Assembly: GCA_963761755.1 (NCBI GenBank)
Contig: CAVXIC010000012.1
Span: forward strand, 310,001-374,000
Source: CAJXVA01 sp963761755
GTDB lineage: Bacteria > Myxococcota_A > Polyangia > Nannocystales > Nannocystaceae
DNA length: 64,000 nt
Direction: 5' to 3'
The translations under genes were made by a program, and so were the position numbers. The notes under the pieces are model-generated. The model did not search any database. It saw only the letters and a program-made list of their open reading frames with translations, and was not told the origin of the DNA. Shown here one piece after another: positions 1 through 9,182 of this stretch; positions within the stretch are counted from its first letter, which is position 1; each line of letters starts with the position of its first letter.

Positions 1-2
1 TG

Positions 3-251
3 CGGCGGATTCCTCTGGAGTCGCAGATGATGCTCGAGCTGTACTACTGGAACGGCCTCAAGGGTCCCGAGGTCGCGACGATCTTGGAGATTTCTCCGCA
101 CACGGTCCGCAGCCGGCTCTCGCGTGCCCGGGCGCGGTTGCGAGAGGCGCTCGCGGGGCTCGAAGGGACACCGCTCACGGACCTGGCGACGCTGGAGCGA
201 GAAGGCGACTTCGACGCGTGGGCTCGGGCCTTGGGGCCCAAGGAGCGGTGA
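3..251 (+). CDS. RNA polymerase sigma factor, ECF type, 3' end only
   Basis: The gene enters from the left edge, so only its last 82 codons are visible and the reading frame is open to the first base. The visible part is a sigma-70 region 4 helix-turn-helix: a helix rich in Leu/Tyr (LELYYWNGL), a turn (GPEVATILEIS) and a recognition helix (HTVRSRLSRARARLREAL), followed by a short acidic tail ending ALGPKER. Region 4 contacts the -35 element. Regions 2 and 3 lie outside the window, so the exact subgroup cannot be given. It is convergent with the Ser/Thr kinase gene whose stop lies 3 bases downstream; ECF-like sigma genes beside TPR kinases are common in myxobacteria. Confidence 0.85.
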   Translation, partial: RRIPLESQMMLELYYWNGLKGPEVATILEISPHTVRSRLSRARARLREALAGLEGTPLTDLATLEREGDFDAWARALGPKER

Positions 252-254
252 GCC

Positions 255-2981
255 TTACTCCTGGGCGAGCAGGGCGGTCGCCTCCACCCGAAGACGCCGC
301 GCCAGCGGTCCGGGATGCTTCGACGCGATGACGCTTCGCAGATACGGCTCCGCCTCCTCCGCTCGTCCGAGGTGAACGAGCAGCGCGGCCAGCGAGAGCT
401 CTTGCTTGTGCGTCCACGGGCTGGACGGACTCAGCGCGCGGGCCAGCTCCACCGCGGTCGTCGCTGGGACCAGCGCCTCTTCGTGGAGGCCTCGGGCGCG
501 GAGCAGGGCAGCGCGGTGCGTGAACAGGCCGTAGCCCTCCGGATCGTCGAGGCCGAACAGCGCCTCGGCCAGCCCAGTGGTCGCATCCAGCTGGTGCTGC
601 GCATCGTCGAGTCGGCCCATCGCGAGCAGGGCCTCGATTCGTCGCTCGTGGGGACCCAACACGCGCGGCGCCTGCGGACCGAGCTTGGCCTCGACGATGG
701 CGATCGCCCGATCGGCCACCTGCAGCGCGTCGGCCGGAGCACCGGCCTCGCGATGACAGGTACTCAGCGTCATGAGGGTCGAGATGAGCGGAAGCGCATG
801 CGGGCCCAAGGCCTCGACCTTGATCTCGAGCGCGCGCTCGAGCATCGGCAGCGCGTCGCCGCAGGGGATCGTCAGCGGCGCTTGCCCGGCGAGGTTTTGC
901 AAGATCGCGGCGAGCGTCGGATGCGAGGGTCCATAGGCGGACTCGGCGTCCGCGAGGGTCTGCTCGAGCAGCGCGCGGGCCTCTTGGTGTTTGTCGAGTT
1001 CGTCCGAGACCGCGAGGGCTGCGGCCAGGTTGATCGAGGCGCGGATGTCTTCGGGCCCCGACTCGAGCAGGGAGCGGGCGGCCCGGTGCCGCTCTTCGGC
1101 GAGCACGTAATCGCCGGCCTTGAAGGCGTTGATGCCGAGGTTGTCGAGCGCGGCGGCGCGGGCGGAGCTTTGCTCGGGGCTCGGGCCGATCCAGGCCAGC
1201 GCCAGCGCACCGAACATCTCGGCCGTGTCGGTGTCCCCGAGCACATAGCCGTAGACGTACACCAGCCCCAGCGCGTGATTCGCAGCGCTCGCGTCGTCCC
1301 CCTCGCGGACCGCGAGCATCAGCGCCTCCCGAATCCACGCCGCGGCCCGCTTCGGATCCCCGACCCGCGCCTCGAACATCGCATGGACCGCGAGCACGCG
1401 CGCGATGAGCTTGTCGTCTCCGTAGTCGCGCGCCTGCTCGAGCAGCGCGCTGGTGTGCGCGTGGCCGGCCTTCCAGCGGGAGAGGCGGAAGTCCGTGCGT
1501 ACGGCGGCCAACCCGTCGAGCAGCGCGTCGTAGGACTCGCGAAGCGCCGGGTCCTCTGGCGGGACGGCCGTGTTGGCGGCCGTGGCGGACGTACAGAACG
1601 AGGGAGGGTCGAGGCGGCTGACGGCATCCAGCGCGGTCCGCCGAGTCGCGGCGCTCTCGTCGGCGAGCGCCTCGAACAGGCCGGACGCCTCGAGGCGCAG
1701 CTGATCGAGGCATGCGACGCGCACGTCGAGCAGCGCGGGCGACTGGGTGCCCAAGACCTGCGTCGCCTCGCACACGCTCGTGCGCGCTCCAACCCATTGG
1801 CGGCCGTAGTGATCGATGCTCGACGCGGTGGTCTTCGCGAGGGTGTCGTCCCCCGGACTGAGCTCCACGAGGCCTTGGACGAGGTCGTCGCCATGTCCAG
1901 CCGCCACCGTCCACGCCTCGTCCAGGCCCTGGCAGCGCGGTCCAGCGTCTCCACGCCCCAGCGCCCCGGCGATCGCGGCGGAGCCGATCGCCAGGCCGAT
2001 CGCGCCGACCGTGGCGAACCGGCGTCGCCGATGCGTCGCGGACTCGAGCGCGTCGATCAACGCGCCCATGTCCGGGTGTCGGGCGGCCGGGTCGACGCGC
2101 AGGCCCCTGCGGACCGCGTGATCGATCGCTGCAGGCACCCTCCCGCGAGAGGTGTGGGTGATCGTGCCGGCGTGCACCGAGACCGAGAGTGCCGCCACCG
2201 TATCCCCGCGGAAGGGGCGGGAACCGTACAGGGCCTCGAACAGCGCGACGCAGAGCGAAAACTGGTCCGCCGCCGGTCCAACGCTCGCACCATCGAACTG
2301 CTCGGGCGCCATGTAGGCCGGGGTCCCCAGCATGGCGCCGTCGACGGTGAGGTCGACGGGCGCTTCGGCGACGGTCTCGGCCGGCTCATCGGGGCTCGAG
2401 GCCACCCGTGCGACGCCGAAGTCGGTCACCTGCGCCCGCAGCTTCTGCTGGGGTCCCGAGACGAGCACGTTGGAGGGCTTGAAGTCGCGATGCACGATGC
2501 CCGCGGCGTGGGCCGCAGCCAGGCCCCGCGCGGCCTGCAGATACAGCTGCACGGTCACCTTCCAACCGTGGGTGCTCGCGGTGTACGAGCCCAGGCTCTC
2601 GCCGGTCACGTACTCCATCGCGATGAACATGCGACCCTGGGCCTCACCAACCTCGTGCACCGCGACGATATGCGGGTCGGAGAGGCGGGCGGCGGCCTTT
2701 GCTTCGCGGATCATGCGGGCGTCTCGGCGCTCGCCTGCGAGCTCGGGGCGCACCACTTTGAGGGCTACGCGCCGGTCTAGCTGCGGGTCCCAGGCGGAGT
2801 AGACGACGCCCATGCCGCCGCGGCCGAGCTCCCCCAGGAGTACGAAGCGGCCGATCTGGACCGACGTCGTCTGGCCGAACAGGGCGTGTTCGACCGCCGA
2901 GGCCGACAGCGCGAACTCCATCGAGTCGTCGATCGGTGTCCTGCCCAGGGGCGAGGCGGTCTCGTGCGCGTCGTCGGTCAA
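255..2981 (-). CDS. Ser/Thr protein kinase with C-terminal TPR-like sensor domain
   Basis: A transmembrane Hanks-type kinase. Counting from the TTG at 2981, the Gly-rich loop LGELGRGGMGVVY lies near residues 49-61, the ATP-binding Lys at 75 (VALKV), the catalytic HRD at 164-166 followed by FKPSN, DFG at 187-189, and the MAPEQ activation-loop end follows. A single hydrophobic segment around residue 325-345 separates the cytoplasmic kinase from about 550 residues of Ala/Leu-rich helical hairpins typical of tetratricopeptide repeats, probably a protein-binding sensor. The upstream TerB-like gene ends 17 bases before, so the two are likely co-transcribed. The TTG start is weak; ATG at 2921 is a good alternative and keeps the whole kinase fold. 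The substrate is unknown. Confidence 0.9.
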   Translation of the reverse strand: MTDDAHETASPLGRTPIDDSMEFALSASAVEHALFGQTTSVQIGRFVLLGELGRGGMGVVYSAWDPQLDRRVALKVVRPELAGERRDARMIREAKAAARLSDPHIVAVHEVGEAQGRMFIAMEYVTGESLGSYTASTHGWKVTVQLYLQAARGLAAAHAAGIVHRDFKPSNVLVSGPQQKLRAQVTDFGVARVASSPDEPAETVAEAPVDLTVDGAMLGTPAYMAPEQFDGASVGPAADQFSLCVALFEALYGSRPFRGDTVAALSVSVHAGTITHTSRGRVPAAIDHAVRRGLRVDPAARHPDMGALIDALESATHRRRRFATVGAIGLAIGSAAIAGALGRGDAGPRCQGLDEAWTVAAGHGDDLVQGLVELSPGDDTLAKTTASSIDHYGRQWVGARTSVCEATQVLGTQSPALLDVRVACLDQLRLEASGLFEALADESAATRRTALDAVSRLDPPSFCTSATAANTAVPPEDPALRESYDALLDGLAAVRTDFRLSRWKAGHAHTSALLEQARDYGDDKLIARVLAVHAMFEARVGDPKRAAAWIREALMLAVREGDDASAANHALGLVYVYGYVLGDTDTAEMFGALALAWIGPSPEQSSARAAALDNLGINAFKAGDYVLAEERHRAARSLLESGPEDIRASINLAAALAVSDELDKHQEARALLEQTLADAESAYGPSHPTLAAILQNLAGQAPLTIPCGDALPMLERALEIKVEALGPHALPLISTLMTLSTCHREAGAPADALQVADRAIAIVEAKLGPQAPRVLGPHERRIEALLAMGRLDDAQHQLDATTGLAEALFGLDDPEGYGLFTHRAALLRARGLHEEALVPATTAVELARALSPSSPWTHKQELSLAALLVHLGRAEEAEPYLRSVIASKHPGPLARRLRVEATALLAQE

Positions 2982-2998
2982 CGGACTGCAGGGGGGGG

Positions 2999-3403
2999 CT
3001 ACAGGAACTCGCGGGCTACCATCGCGTGCCGCAGGAGGGTCCGGTACTCGCTGGGATCGATGTGCAGCGATTTCGCGATCCGAGCCATCAGCGCGTCTTC
3101 CTCATCGACGATCGTTCCATCGGCGCTCGCGATCGCGAACGCCACCTCCAGGACGCGTCGGCGCTGGTCATGGTCGAGCTCGAGTGCGTGCTCGGACAGG
3201 AGGTCGGGCAAGCGAATGCCGGCGCTGACTTGCTCGTGCACGAGCGTCCGCACGTCGTTCTCGCTCAGCGACTCGTCGAAGAGCTTGCGCATGATCCACT
3301 GCACGCGGATCAGCTCATCGTCGTCGATGTGGCCATCGACGCGCGTCATCAGCACCATCGCTCGCCTCAGCACGTTCGCGAACTGATCGTCGGGCAGCAC
3401 CAC
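2999..3403 (-). CDS. TerB-family (tellurite-resistance-like) helical protein
   Basis: A 134-residue, all-helical acidic protein. Two similar halves each contain a metal-binding-like acidic turn: VDGHIDDDEL near residues 22-31 and ADGTIVDEEDALMARI in the second half. Their positions and the surrounding helices match the TerB/DjlA-like fold, which binds metal ions and is often a cytoplasmic adaptor in stress systems. Translation starts at one of two adjacent GTG codons (3403 or 3400). The kinase gene begins 17 bases after its stop on the same strand, suggesting a two-gene operon in which this protein could be a partner or substrate of the kinase. That link is inference from spacing only. Confidence 0.72.
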   Translation of the reverse strand: MVLPDDQFANVLRRAMVLMTRVDGHIDDDELIRVQWIMRKLFDESLSENDVRTLVHEQVSAGIRLPDLLSEHALELDHDQRRRVLEVAFAIASADGTIVDEEDALMARIAKSLHIDPSEYRTLLRHAMVAREFL

Positions 3404-3469
3404 ATCAACGGTACCACCGCCTTGTCAGCCGCGCGTTCGCTGCTACCTTGCAGCGCTTCTGGGAGCGGC

Positions 3470-3907
3470 ATGGACGACCTGCACATCAAGACCGACCGGG
3501 GTCCGCTGGTCATTCCAGCGTGCGACCTTTCGTGGACGGCGGCGCGGTCCTCGGGACCGGGCGGGCAGAACGTCAACAAGGTCGCGTCCAAGGTCGACCT
3601 GCGCTTCGATCTTCCCGCCAACGTCTCCTTGCGGCCGGAAATTCGCGCACGGCTCGTCGAGCGCCACGGGGCCCGGCTCGATGCGCAGGGGCGGCTGGTG
3701 ATCATCAGTCAGTCCGCCCGCAGCCAGGCAGCCAACCTCGCCCAGGCGCTGGAGCGTCTGGCGGGGTGGATCGAGGCCGCGACCCATGTGCGCAAGACGC
3801 GGAGGCCCACCAAGCCCACCCGCGGCTCCATCCGGCGCCGGCTCGATGCCAAGCGACGCGCCGCCGACAAGAAGTCGTCTCGGCGATGGAGCCCCGGCTC
3901 AGATTGA
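3470..3907 (+). CDS. arfB: Peptidyl-tRNA hydrolase ArfB (alternative ribosome-rescue factor)
   Basis: A 145-residue protein of the release-factor-like ArfB/YaeJ family, which enters the A site of stalled ribosomes and hydrolyses peptidyl-tRNA. The catalytic GGQ motif is at residues 31-33 within SSGPGGQNVNKVASKV, the hallmark class I release factor signature. Codon-recognition domains of RF1/RF2 are absent. The C-terminus is a basic tail (KTRRPTKPTRGSIRRRL...KRRAADKKSSRRW) of the kind that sits in the empty mRNA channel. The ATG at 3470 follows a GGGAG ribosome-binding sequence; longer forms extending upstream lack family similarity. It is convergent with the TPR protein gene ending at 3936 and appears to be a single-gene unit. 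Confidence 0.93.
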   Translation: MDDLHIKTDRGPLVIPACDLSWTAARSSGPGGQNVNKVASKVDLRFDLPANVSLRPEIRARLVERHGARLDAQGRLVIISQSARSQAANLAQALERLAGWIEAATHVRKTRRPTKPTRGSIRRRLDAKRRAADKKSSRRWSPGSD

Positions 3908-3935
3908 TGCGCGCGGCCGCGGCGACCGGGACTCG

Positions 3936-5027
3936 CTAGAAGCGCAGCATCAGGCCGGTCGAGGTGGGCTCGAGGGCGACCTTGGGCGCGGGCTCTTCCT
4001 TCTTGGCCGGCGCGGCGTCTTGGCCCGCGGCGCCCTCGGGCGCGGCACCGTCGAGGGCGCGGCGCTCGAGAATCCCACCGGTGACCCGGAGCCCAATCCC
4101 GATGGGCAAGAACACGGCGGCCGCGATCAGGCCCCCAAAGCCGACTTGGCCCGACATCAGGTACCCGTTGCGCCGCCGTCGGTCCTCGGCCGCGGTCGCG
4201 AGGGTGGGCGAGTTGGGGTCAGCGGTCGACGAGTTGTCGAGCACCACCTTGTAGGCGGTTCGGGCCAGGATGCCGCCGACGCCGACACCCGCCGCCACCG
4301 AGCCGGCGATGATCATGCCGATACCCGCGCCGCTGAGCCGCCGCGATGACGCGAGCTGCCGCTCCCGCTGGATTCGACGCTTCTCGAGCGCCTCGATGTC
4401 TGCAGCGCTCGGACCGTTGACGATCACCCGGTTGCGCTCGGCTTCCTTGGCCTCCTCGAGCTCGATCTGCGCATCGAGCTTCTCGATCATGTTCTCCACG
4501 TAGTCGGCCTCGCGAGCGCCGTAGCTCGGATCCGTGTTCATGCGCTTGTCGTAGTTGACGAAGAACGTCTTGGACTGGCGCAGATGGTCGATGTCGGGAT
4601 CGACCTCGAACCAGCGTCGGTGCGCCTGGCCGAGGTTGAAGAGCAGCTGCGGCACCGGAGCGAGCTTCCACGCCGCCTCGAACTTGACGATCGCCTCCTC
4701 GTATTGGCCCAGCTCGTAGAACATCGAGCCCTCGCGGAACAGGGCAGCCGCCTCCTGCTGGGTGGGATCGGGCTCCTCGGCGTCGGGTTCCTCGGCGTCG
4801 GAGGGGTCGGGTGCCTCCGAGGTGGGATCGTCGTCCTGGGTCTCGGCCTGGGGATCGTCGTCCGAGGCCGAGGTGCTCGGCTCGGGGCTCTCGTCGGGCT
4901 GGGCGTCGGCCGCGTCGGAACCTGCGACGTCATCCTCCGCGGGCGCTGCGAGCACGACCGAGCTGTGAAGGACGGCCAGCGCACAGATGGTGGCGCACGT
5001 TTGGGCAAATGCTGCGCGGCTCATCAT
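3936..5027 (-). CDS. Secreted TPR-type envelope protein with acidic linker and two membrane segments
   Basis: A 363-residue protein of a type common in myxobacteria. A signal peptide (residues 1-28, ending VVLAAPA) precedes a low-complexity Asp/Glu/Pro/Ser linker (about 30-90). Then come TPR-like helices, including QEAAALFREGSMFYELGQYEEAI and a second repeat with LLFNLGQAHR. A charged coiled region follows, then two hydrophobic segments (GAGIGMIIAGSVAAGVGVGGIL and GGLIAAAVFLPIGIGLRVTGGIL), and the protein ends in LMLRF. The ATG directly follows the TGA of the upstream lipoprotein gene, with GGGAGG about 6 bases before it, so the two are translationally linked. Function is unknown; it may organise an envelope complex. 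Confidence 0.75.
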   Translation of the reverse strand: MMSRAAFAQTCATICALAVLHSSVVLAAPAEDDVAGSDAADAQPDESPEPSTSASDDDPQAETQDDDPTSEAPDPSDAEEPDAEEPDPTQQEAAALFREGSMFYELGQYEEAIVKFEAAWKLAPVPQLLFNLGQAHRRWFEVDPDIDHLRQSKTFFVNYDKRMNTDPSYGAREADYVENMIEKLDAQIELEEAKEAERNRVIVNGPSAADIEALEKRRIQRERQLASSRRLSGAGIGMIIAGSVAAGVGVGGILARTAYKVVLDNSSTADPNSPTLATAAEDRRRRNGYLMSGQVGFGGLIAAAVFLPIGIGLRVTGGILERRALDGAAPEGAAGQDAAPAKKEEPAPKVALEPTSTGLMLRF

Positions 5028-5918
5028 TCAGCCTCCCGTGCCGGATCCGGTCGTGGGTGCGTCCGTGTCGGTGTCCTCGTCCATGCATTCCGCCAACGCA
5101 TCGTCCAGAGAGTTGAGGCAGAGCTGCTCGGCGGCGGTGTTGCCGTCTTCATCGGGAATGCACACGGTGCCCGAGCGCCACGCGAGCCCGTCGGGACCGA
5201 AGAAGCGCTCGAAGTCCTCGGCCTCATCGGTGTCGAACTTCGGCCGCCCTTCCTCGAAGCACATCTCGAACACCTGCTGGCACGCGGGCGGCTGGTTGCA
5301 GAACTGACACTCCCCGGCTAGCTCCTCGATCTCCCGGCAGCTCGGCGAGTCGCAGCTGCTGCAGCGCAGGACGACCGTGACGTCTTGCGGCCTGGAGACG
5401 ACGAAGTCTCCATCGGGGGTGCCGTCGTTGTCGACGTCGCGATCGGGCGCGACGTTTCGCGCGACCGCGAACTGCTGCGTTTCGATCTTGTGGCACAGGG
5501 GCGGGACCTGGTCGCAGATGTTGGCGTCGACGACGTAGCCGAACTGGATGCGGCCGCGGTCTTGGCCCTCGAGCCCGTCGATGAACGTCCACTGGATCTC
5601 GTCGGAGCCCGGGAACTGAATCCCGCCGCCGACGACGTTCTCGTTGCTGGCCTGGAACTCCAGGTCGACCGTGAAGGCCTGTCCGGGGTTGGCCACGATC
5701 ACGTCTTCGTTGGAGATGATGCTGACGCTCTCGTCGAACGCGGGGTCGAGCAGCGGCTCTTGCGGATCGCCGGTGTCGAACGGTGACCCGTTGGTGCCGC
5801 CGGACTGGCCCGCAAGGATCTCGGCCGGGTTGCCATCTCCGGGATAGGGGGTCAGCAAGCCGCAGCCCACACCCGCGGCGAGTCCGCCCAGCACGTAGAC
5901 CGAAAAGCCTCGTCGCAT
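5028..5918 (-). CDS. Cysteine-rich lipoprotein of unknown function
   Basis: A 296-residue predicted lipoprotein. The N-terminus MRRGFSVYVLGGLAAGVGC carries a lipobox (LAAGVGC), so it should be lipidated on that Cys. The mature part has a beta-rich segment (about 60-160), an Asp-rich loop resembling a calcium-binding turn (DVDNDGTPDGD), and a C-terminal region with paired Cys (CSSCDSPSC, CQFCNQPPACQQVFEMC). It ends in a Thr/Gly-rich tail. The ATG at 5918 has an excellent ribosome-binding site (TATAGGAGTGGG just before it). It is the first gene of a two-gene operon with the TPR protein. I do not recognise a named family. Confidence 0.72.
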   Translation of the reverse strand: MRRGFSVYVLGGLAAGVGCGLLTPYPGDGNPAEILAGQSGGTNGSPFDTGDPQEPLLDPAFDESVSIISNEDVIVANPGQAFTVDLEFQASNENVVGGGIQFPGSDEIQWTFIDGLEGQDRGRIQFGYVVDANICDQVPPLCHKIETQQFAVARNVAPDRDVDNDGTPDGDFVVSRPQDVTVVLRCSSCDSPSCREIEELAGECQFCNQPPACQQVFEMCFEEGRPKFDTDEAEDFERFFGPDGLAWRSGTVCIPDEDGNTAAEQLCLNSLDDALAECMDEDTDTDAPTTGSGTGG

Positions 5919-6085
5919 CCCACTCCTATAACACAGGCGCGCAGTCCCCGGCGGGGAGCCGCGGCGAGCCGTCGACACGAGAAAACCCTTTGAAAATGGT
6001 GTGTTGCACGAGAACGCAGGGTGGGGCACCGGTGTCAGGACGGTGTCGCCGAGCCCGATTCGCCAGACTGCTATGGTGCCGCGTC

Positions 6086-8599
6086 ATGCGGAAGACTTGG
6101 TCGCCTTGGATCTGTGTTGCCTCGCTCGGGTTGATGGCCTGCACCAACGCTGGTGCTGGGGGAGATGCGGGGAGCACGGACACCGACATCGGGACCAGCG
6201 GACCCACGACGACGATGGGCGGGACCGACACCGAGGAGACCGACACCGACCCGGGCAACACAGACACCGGCGGTGAGGTCACCGAGTGCGGAACGGTGCT
6301 CGAGGCGCCCAGCGCCGGCACGTGCGCGGTCGATGGCGGTGGTGGGGGCGGGTACGTCCTGCGCGGGACCATTCTGGCGCCCGAGGAGACGCTGCGCGGT
6401 GGCGAGGTCTTCGTGGATGCGGCCGGCATCATCGCGTGCGTCGACTGTGACTGCAGCGGCGCGGCCGGCTACGACGCCGCCGCCGTGGTGACGTGCGCGG
6501 GCGGGGTGATCTCGCCGGGGCTCATCAATCCGCACGAGCACATCACCTTCGCGGGCAACAGACCGATCGGCGACGGTCCGCAGCGGTACGACCATCGGCA
6601 CGAGTGGCGAACCGGCGCGAACGGCAACATCGAGCTGAACGTCGACGGCGGCGCCTCGCAAGAGGAGGTGCTCGCCGCCGAGCTGCGCTTCTTGATGAGC
6701 GGGGTCACCTCGATCGCCGGCGCGGGCGGGGAGCGCGGTCTGCTCCGCAACCTCGACATCGCGCCGCTGCTCGAGGGGCTCCCGGTCACCGCGGCCAACA
6801 CCGACACCTTCCCGCTCGACGACAGCAGCGGGACGATGATCGAGCAGGGCTGCGGCTATGGCAGCGGGGCGACGTCGGCACAAGACATCGCGAACGAGTC
6901 GGCCTACCTGCCGCACATCGCCGAAGGCATCAACCAGGCCGCGCGCAATGAGCTGACCTGCACGAGCATGGGGGACCTCGACCTGGTCGCCCCGCAGACC
7001 GCGGTCATCCACGCCGTGGGCGTGGGCGCGGCCGAGGCGCGACTGCTCGGTGACGACTACACGCGCGTGGTGTGGTCTCCGCGCTCCAACATCGTGCTGT
7101 ACGGCAACACCGCTCCCATCACGCTGCTCGATCGCATGGGTGTGGCGCTGTCGCTGGGCACCGACTGGGTCGCCTCGGGTTCCATGAACATGCTGCGCGA
7201 GCTCCGGTGCGCGGACCAGCTCAACTCCGTCTACTTCGGCGGCCACTTCAGTGACGCGGACCTGTGGAAGATGGTCACCCTCAACGGGGCACTGTCGACC
7301 GGGACGCACCAGGCGATCGGCAAGCTCGCGACCGGCTACGTCGCCGATATCGCGATCTTTGCCGCCGGCGATCGGGTCGACCACCAGGCGGTGGTCGAGG
7401 CCGAGCTCTCGGACGTCGTGCTGGTGATGCGGGGCGGCGATCCTCTCTACGGGGACGAGGGGCTGATGGACGCGGGCGCCCTTGGCAAAGCCGCGTGTGA
7501 GCCGCTGGACGTGTGCGGAGTCGCCAAGCGGGCCTGCGTGGCCGATGACGCCGGCACGTCGCTGAGCGCCGTGCGAAGCGCGATCGAGAGCTCCTACCCG
7601 CTGTTCTTCTGTGACGGTCCGCCGCAGAACGAGCCGACCTGCCTGCCCTCGCGACCGGAGTATGCCGGGACCAGCGACGCCGACGTCGACGGCGACGGCA
7701 TCGACGACGGCGAGGACAACTGTCCCCAGGTGTTCAACCCGATTCGGCCGCTCGAAGGGCAGCAGGGAGACGCCGATCAGGACGGGATCGGTGACGTCTG
7801 CGACCTCTGCCCGCTCGACGATGCGGACGCCTGCGTGGCGCTCGAAGGCGCCGACATCGACGCCGATGGCGTGCTCAACGGGGATGACAACTGCCCGCTG
7901 CAGCCCAACGGGGATCAGGCCGACGCGGACGAGGACGGCAAGGGCGACGTCTGCGACACGTGCTCGCAGGCCAACCCAGGCGCCTCCGCGTGCGCCCTCT
8001 CCATCGTCACGATTCGCAACCCCGATGCTCCGAATCACCCGAACTCGGGCACGGCCGTGACGGTCGCGGGTGTCTATGTCACCGCCGTCCAGACCGACGG
8101 CGAGGGCTACGTCGTTCAAGAAGACTCGCTCGAACCGTGGACTGGGATCGCTGTGTTCGGACCCGCCGGGGGGCTTCAGGTCGGTGATCGCGTCACCGTC
8201 TCGGGCGTCTACGAGGAGTTCTTCGACACCAGCCAGATAAGCGACGCCGTCGTGACCCTCGAGGAGGCGGGCGACATGTTGCCCTTCGATCCGATCGCGT
8301 TCGACCCCGCCGACTTGGCCTCCGGGCCGGACGCCGAGCCCTACGAGTCGATGCTGGTGAGCATCGGCGCCGTGTCGATCACCGACATGAACCCGGACGC
8401 CCCCGAGGACTTCGACGAGTTCGGCATCACAGGCGGATACCGGGTCGACGACCTCATCTTCGGGGACATCGACAACGCGTGCGCGGCCGACGAGACCTTC
8501 GCCGGCATCACGGGTGTGCACAGTTACAGCTTCGGCAACTACAAGCTGCTGCCGCGCGACGCTGCGGACTTCGACGCGCCGTCCTGCACCCCGTACTGA
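6086..8599 (+). CDS. Amidohydrolase lipoprotein with thrombospondin type 3 repeats and C-terminal OB-like domain
   Basis: An 837-residue lipoprotein. The signal peptide ends in the lipobox SLGLMAC and a Thr/Asp-rich linker follows. Residues of about 80-490 form an amidohydrolase-superfamily domain with the expected metal ligands: HEH in LINPHEHITFAG, H in YLPHIAEGI, H in VIHAVGVG and D in LSLGTDWVASG. After this come thrombospondin type 3 calcium-binding repeats (DVDGDGIDDGEDNCP, DADQDGIGDVCD, DIDADGVLNGDDNCP, DADEDGKGDVCD). The C-terminal ~200 residues are beta-rich (AVTVAGVYVTAV..., DRVTVSGVYEEF) and resemble the OB-fold modules attached to secreted nucleases. The ATG at 6086 is chosen because it gives a clean lipoprotein signal. 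The substrate cannot be predicted. It is divergent from the lipoprotein gene at 5918. Confidence 0.85.
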   Translation: MRKTWSPWICVASLGLMACTNAGAGGDAGSTDTDIGTSGPTTTMGGTDTEETDTDPGNTDTGGEVTECGTVLEAPSAGTCAVDGGGGGGYVLRGTILAPEETLRGGEVFVDAAGIIACVDCDCSGAAGYDAAAVVTCAGGVISPGLINPHEHITFAGNRPIGDGPQRYDHRHEWRTGANGNIELNVDGGASQEEVLAAELRFLMSGVTSIAGAGGERGLLRNLDIAPLLEGLPVTAANTDTFPLDDSSGTMIEQGCGYGSGATSAQDIANESAYLPHIAEGINQAARNELTCTSMGDLDLVAPQTAVIHAVGVGAAEARLLGDDYTRVVWSPRSNIVLYGNTAPITLLDRMGVALSLGTDWVASGSMNMLRELRCADQLNSVYFGGHFSDADLWKMVTLNGALSTGTHQAIGKLATGYVADIAIFAAGDRVDHQAVVEAELSDVVLVMRGGDPLYGDEGLMDAGALGKAACEPLDVCGVAKRACVADDAGTSLSAVRSAIESSYPLFFCDGPPQNEPTCLPSRPEYAGTSDADVDGDGIDDGEDNCPQVFNPIRPLEGQQGDADQDGIGDVCDLCPLDDADACVALEGADIDADGVLNGDDNCPLQPNGDQADADEDGKGDVCDTCSQANPGASACALSIVTIRNPDAPNHPNSGTAVTVAGVYVTAVQTDGEGYVVQEDSLEPWTGIAVFGPAGGLQVGDRVTVSGVYEEFFDTSQISDAVVTLEEAGDMLPFDPIAFDPADLASGPDAEPYESMLVSIGAVSITDMNPDAPEDFDEFGITGGYRVDDLIFGDIDNACAADETFAGITGVHSYSFGNYKLLPRDAADFDAPSCTPY

Positions 8600-8666
8600 T
8601 GCGTCGAGGCAGGAGGCCTTTGACGGAGGCCCAGGCGTGTGGCACGAGTGCTGCGTGTCTGGGCGA

Positions 8667-9155
8667 GTGAACTCGGTGCGTCGGGAGGCGGTCGATCTGG
8701 GCTTTCGGACCGCGTACAAGGCGGCGCACCGGGTGCTCCGGGCGTACTGGGGGCTTCGAAATCCGCACACGCATGGAGCGCTGATCGCCGCGTGGTTCGA
8801 GGGCCAGATCCTGCTGGTGAAGAACTCCTACCGCCGTGACTACACCCTACCAGGAGGGTACGTGCGTCCCGGTGAGAGCCCCGAAGAGGGGGCTGCGCGA
8901 GAGCTTCGCGAGGAGGTCGGCGTCGAGGTCTCGGCGTCGGACCTTCGGCTGGCCTACTCCGACACCAAGCCCTACGAGAACCGGCGCGACCACGTGACGA
9001 TCTGCGAAGTGCAGCTCGATCGGGCGATCACGGTCGAGGTCGACAACCGAGAGGTCGTCTGGGCTGGCTTCCGGCGTCCCGACGAGGTCTTGGCGCTGCC
9101 GATCGTCCCGCATCTCCGCGACTATCTCGAGGCAGTCCGGGACTCTCAGGTCTGA
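8667..9155 (+). CDS. NUDIX hydrolase
   Basis: A 162-residue protein with a complete NUDIX box: G-G-Y-V-R-P-G-E, then REL and EEVGVEV, matching GX5EX7REUXEEXGU, the Mg2+-binding catalytic helix that hydrolyses nucleoside diphosphates linked to another moiety. Residues before it (ALIAAWFEGQILLVKNSYRRDYTLPGG) form the first strands of the fold. The start is the GTG at 8667, which places about 30 residues before the first strand; no strong ribosome-binding site is visible and other GTG codons are possible. The gene lies 67 bases after the amidohydrolase gene and is followed by a strong terminator at 9183-9234. The substrate is undetermined. Confidence 0.87.
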   Translation: MNSVRREAVDLGFRTAYKAAHRVLRAYWGLRNPHTHGALIAAWFEGQILLVKNSYRRDYTLPGGYVRPGESPEEGAARELREEVGVEVSASDLRLAYSDTKPYENRRDHVTICEVQLDRAITVEVDNREVVWAGFRRPDEVLALPIVPHLRDYLEAVRDSQV

Positions 9156-9182
9156 CCCTTCCGACACCACGAGAACCAAAGG

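Noticed and set aside
6071..8770. A 899-codon open frame on the minus strand opposite the amidohydrolase gene.
   Set aside because: Typical GC-rich antisense shadow: Arg/Val/Asp/His-rich, no domain, no ribosome-binding site, and the plus strand has a clear lipoprotein with catalytic motifs.
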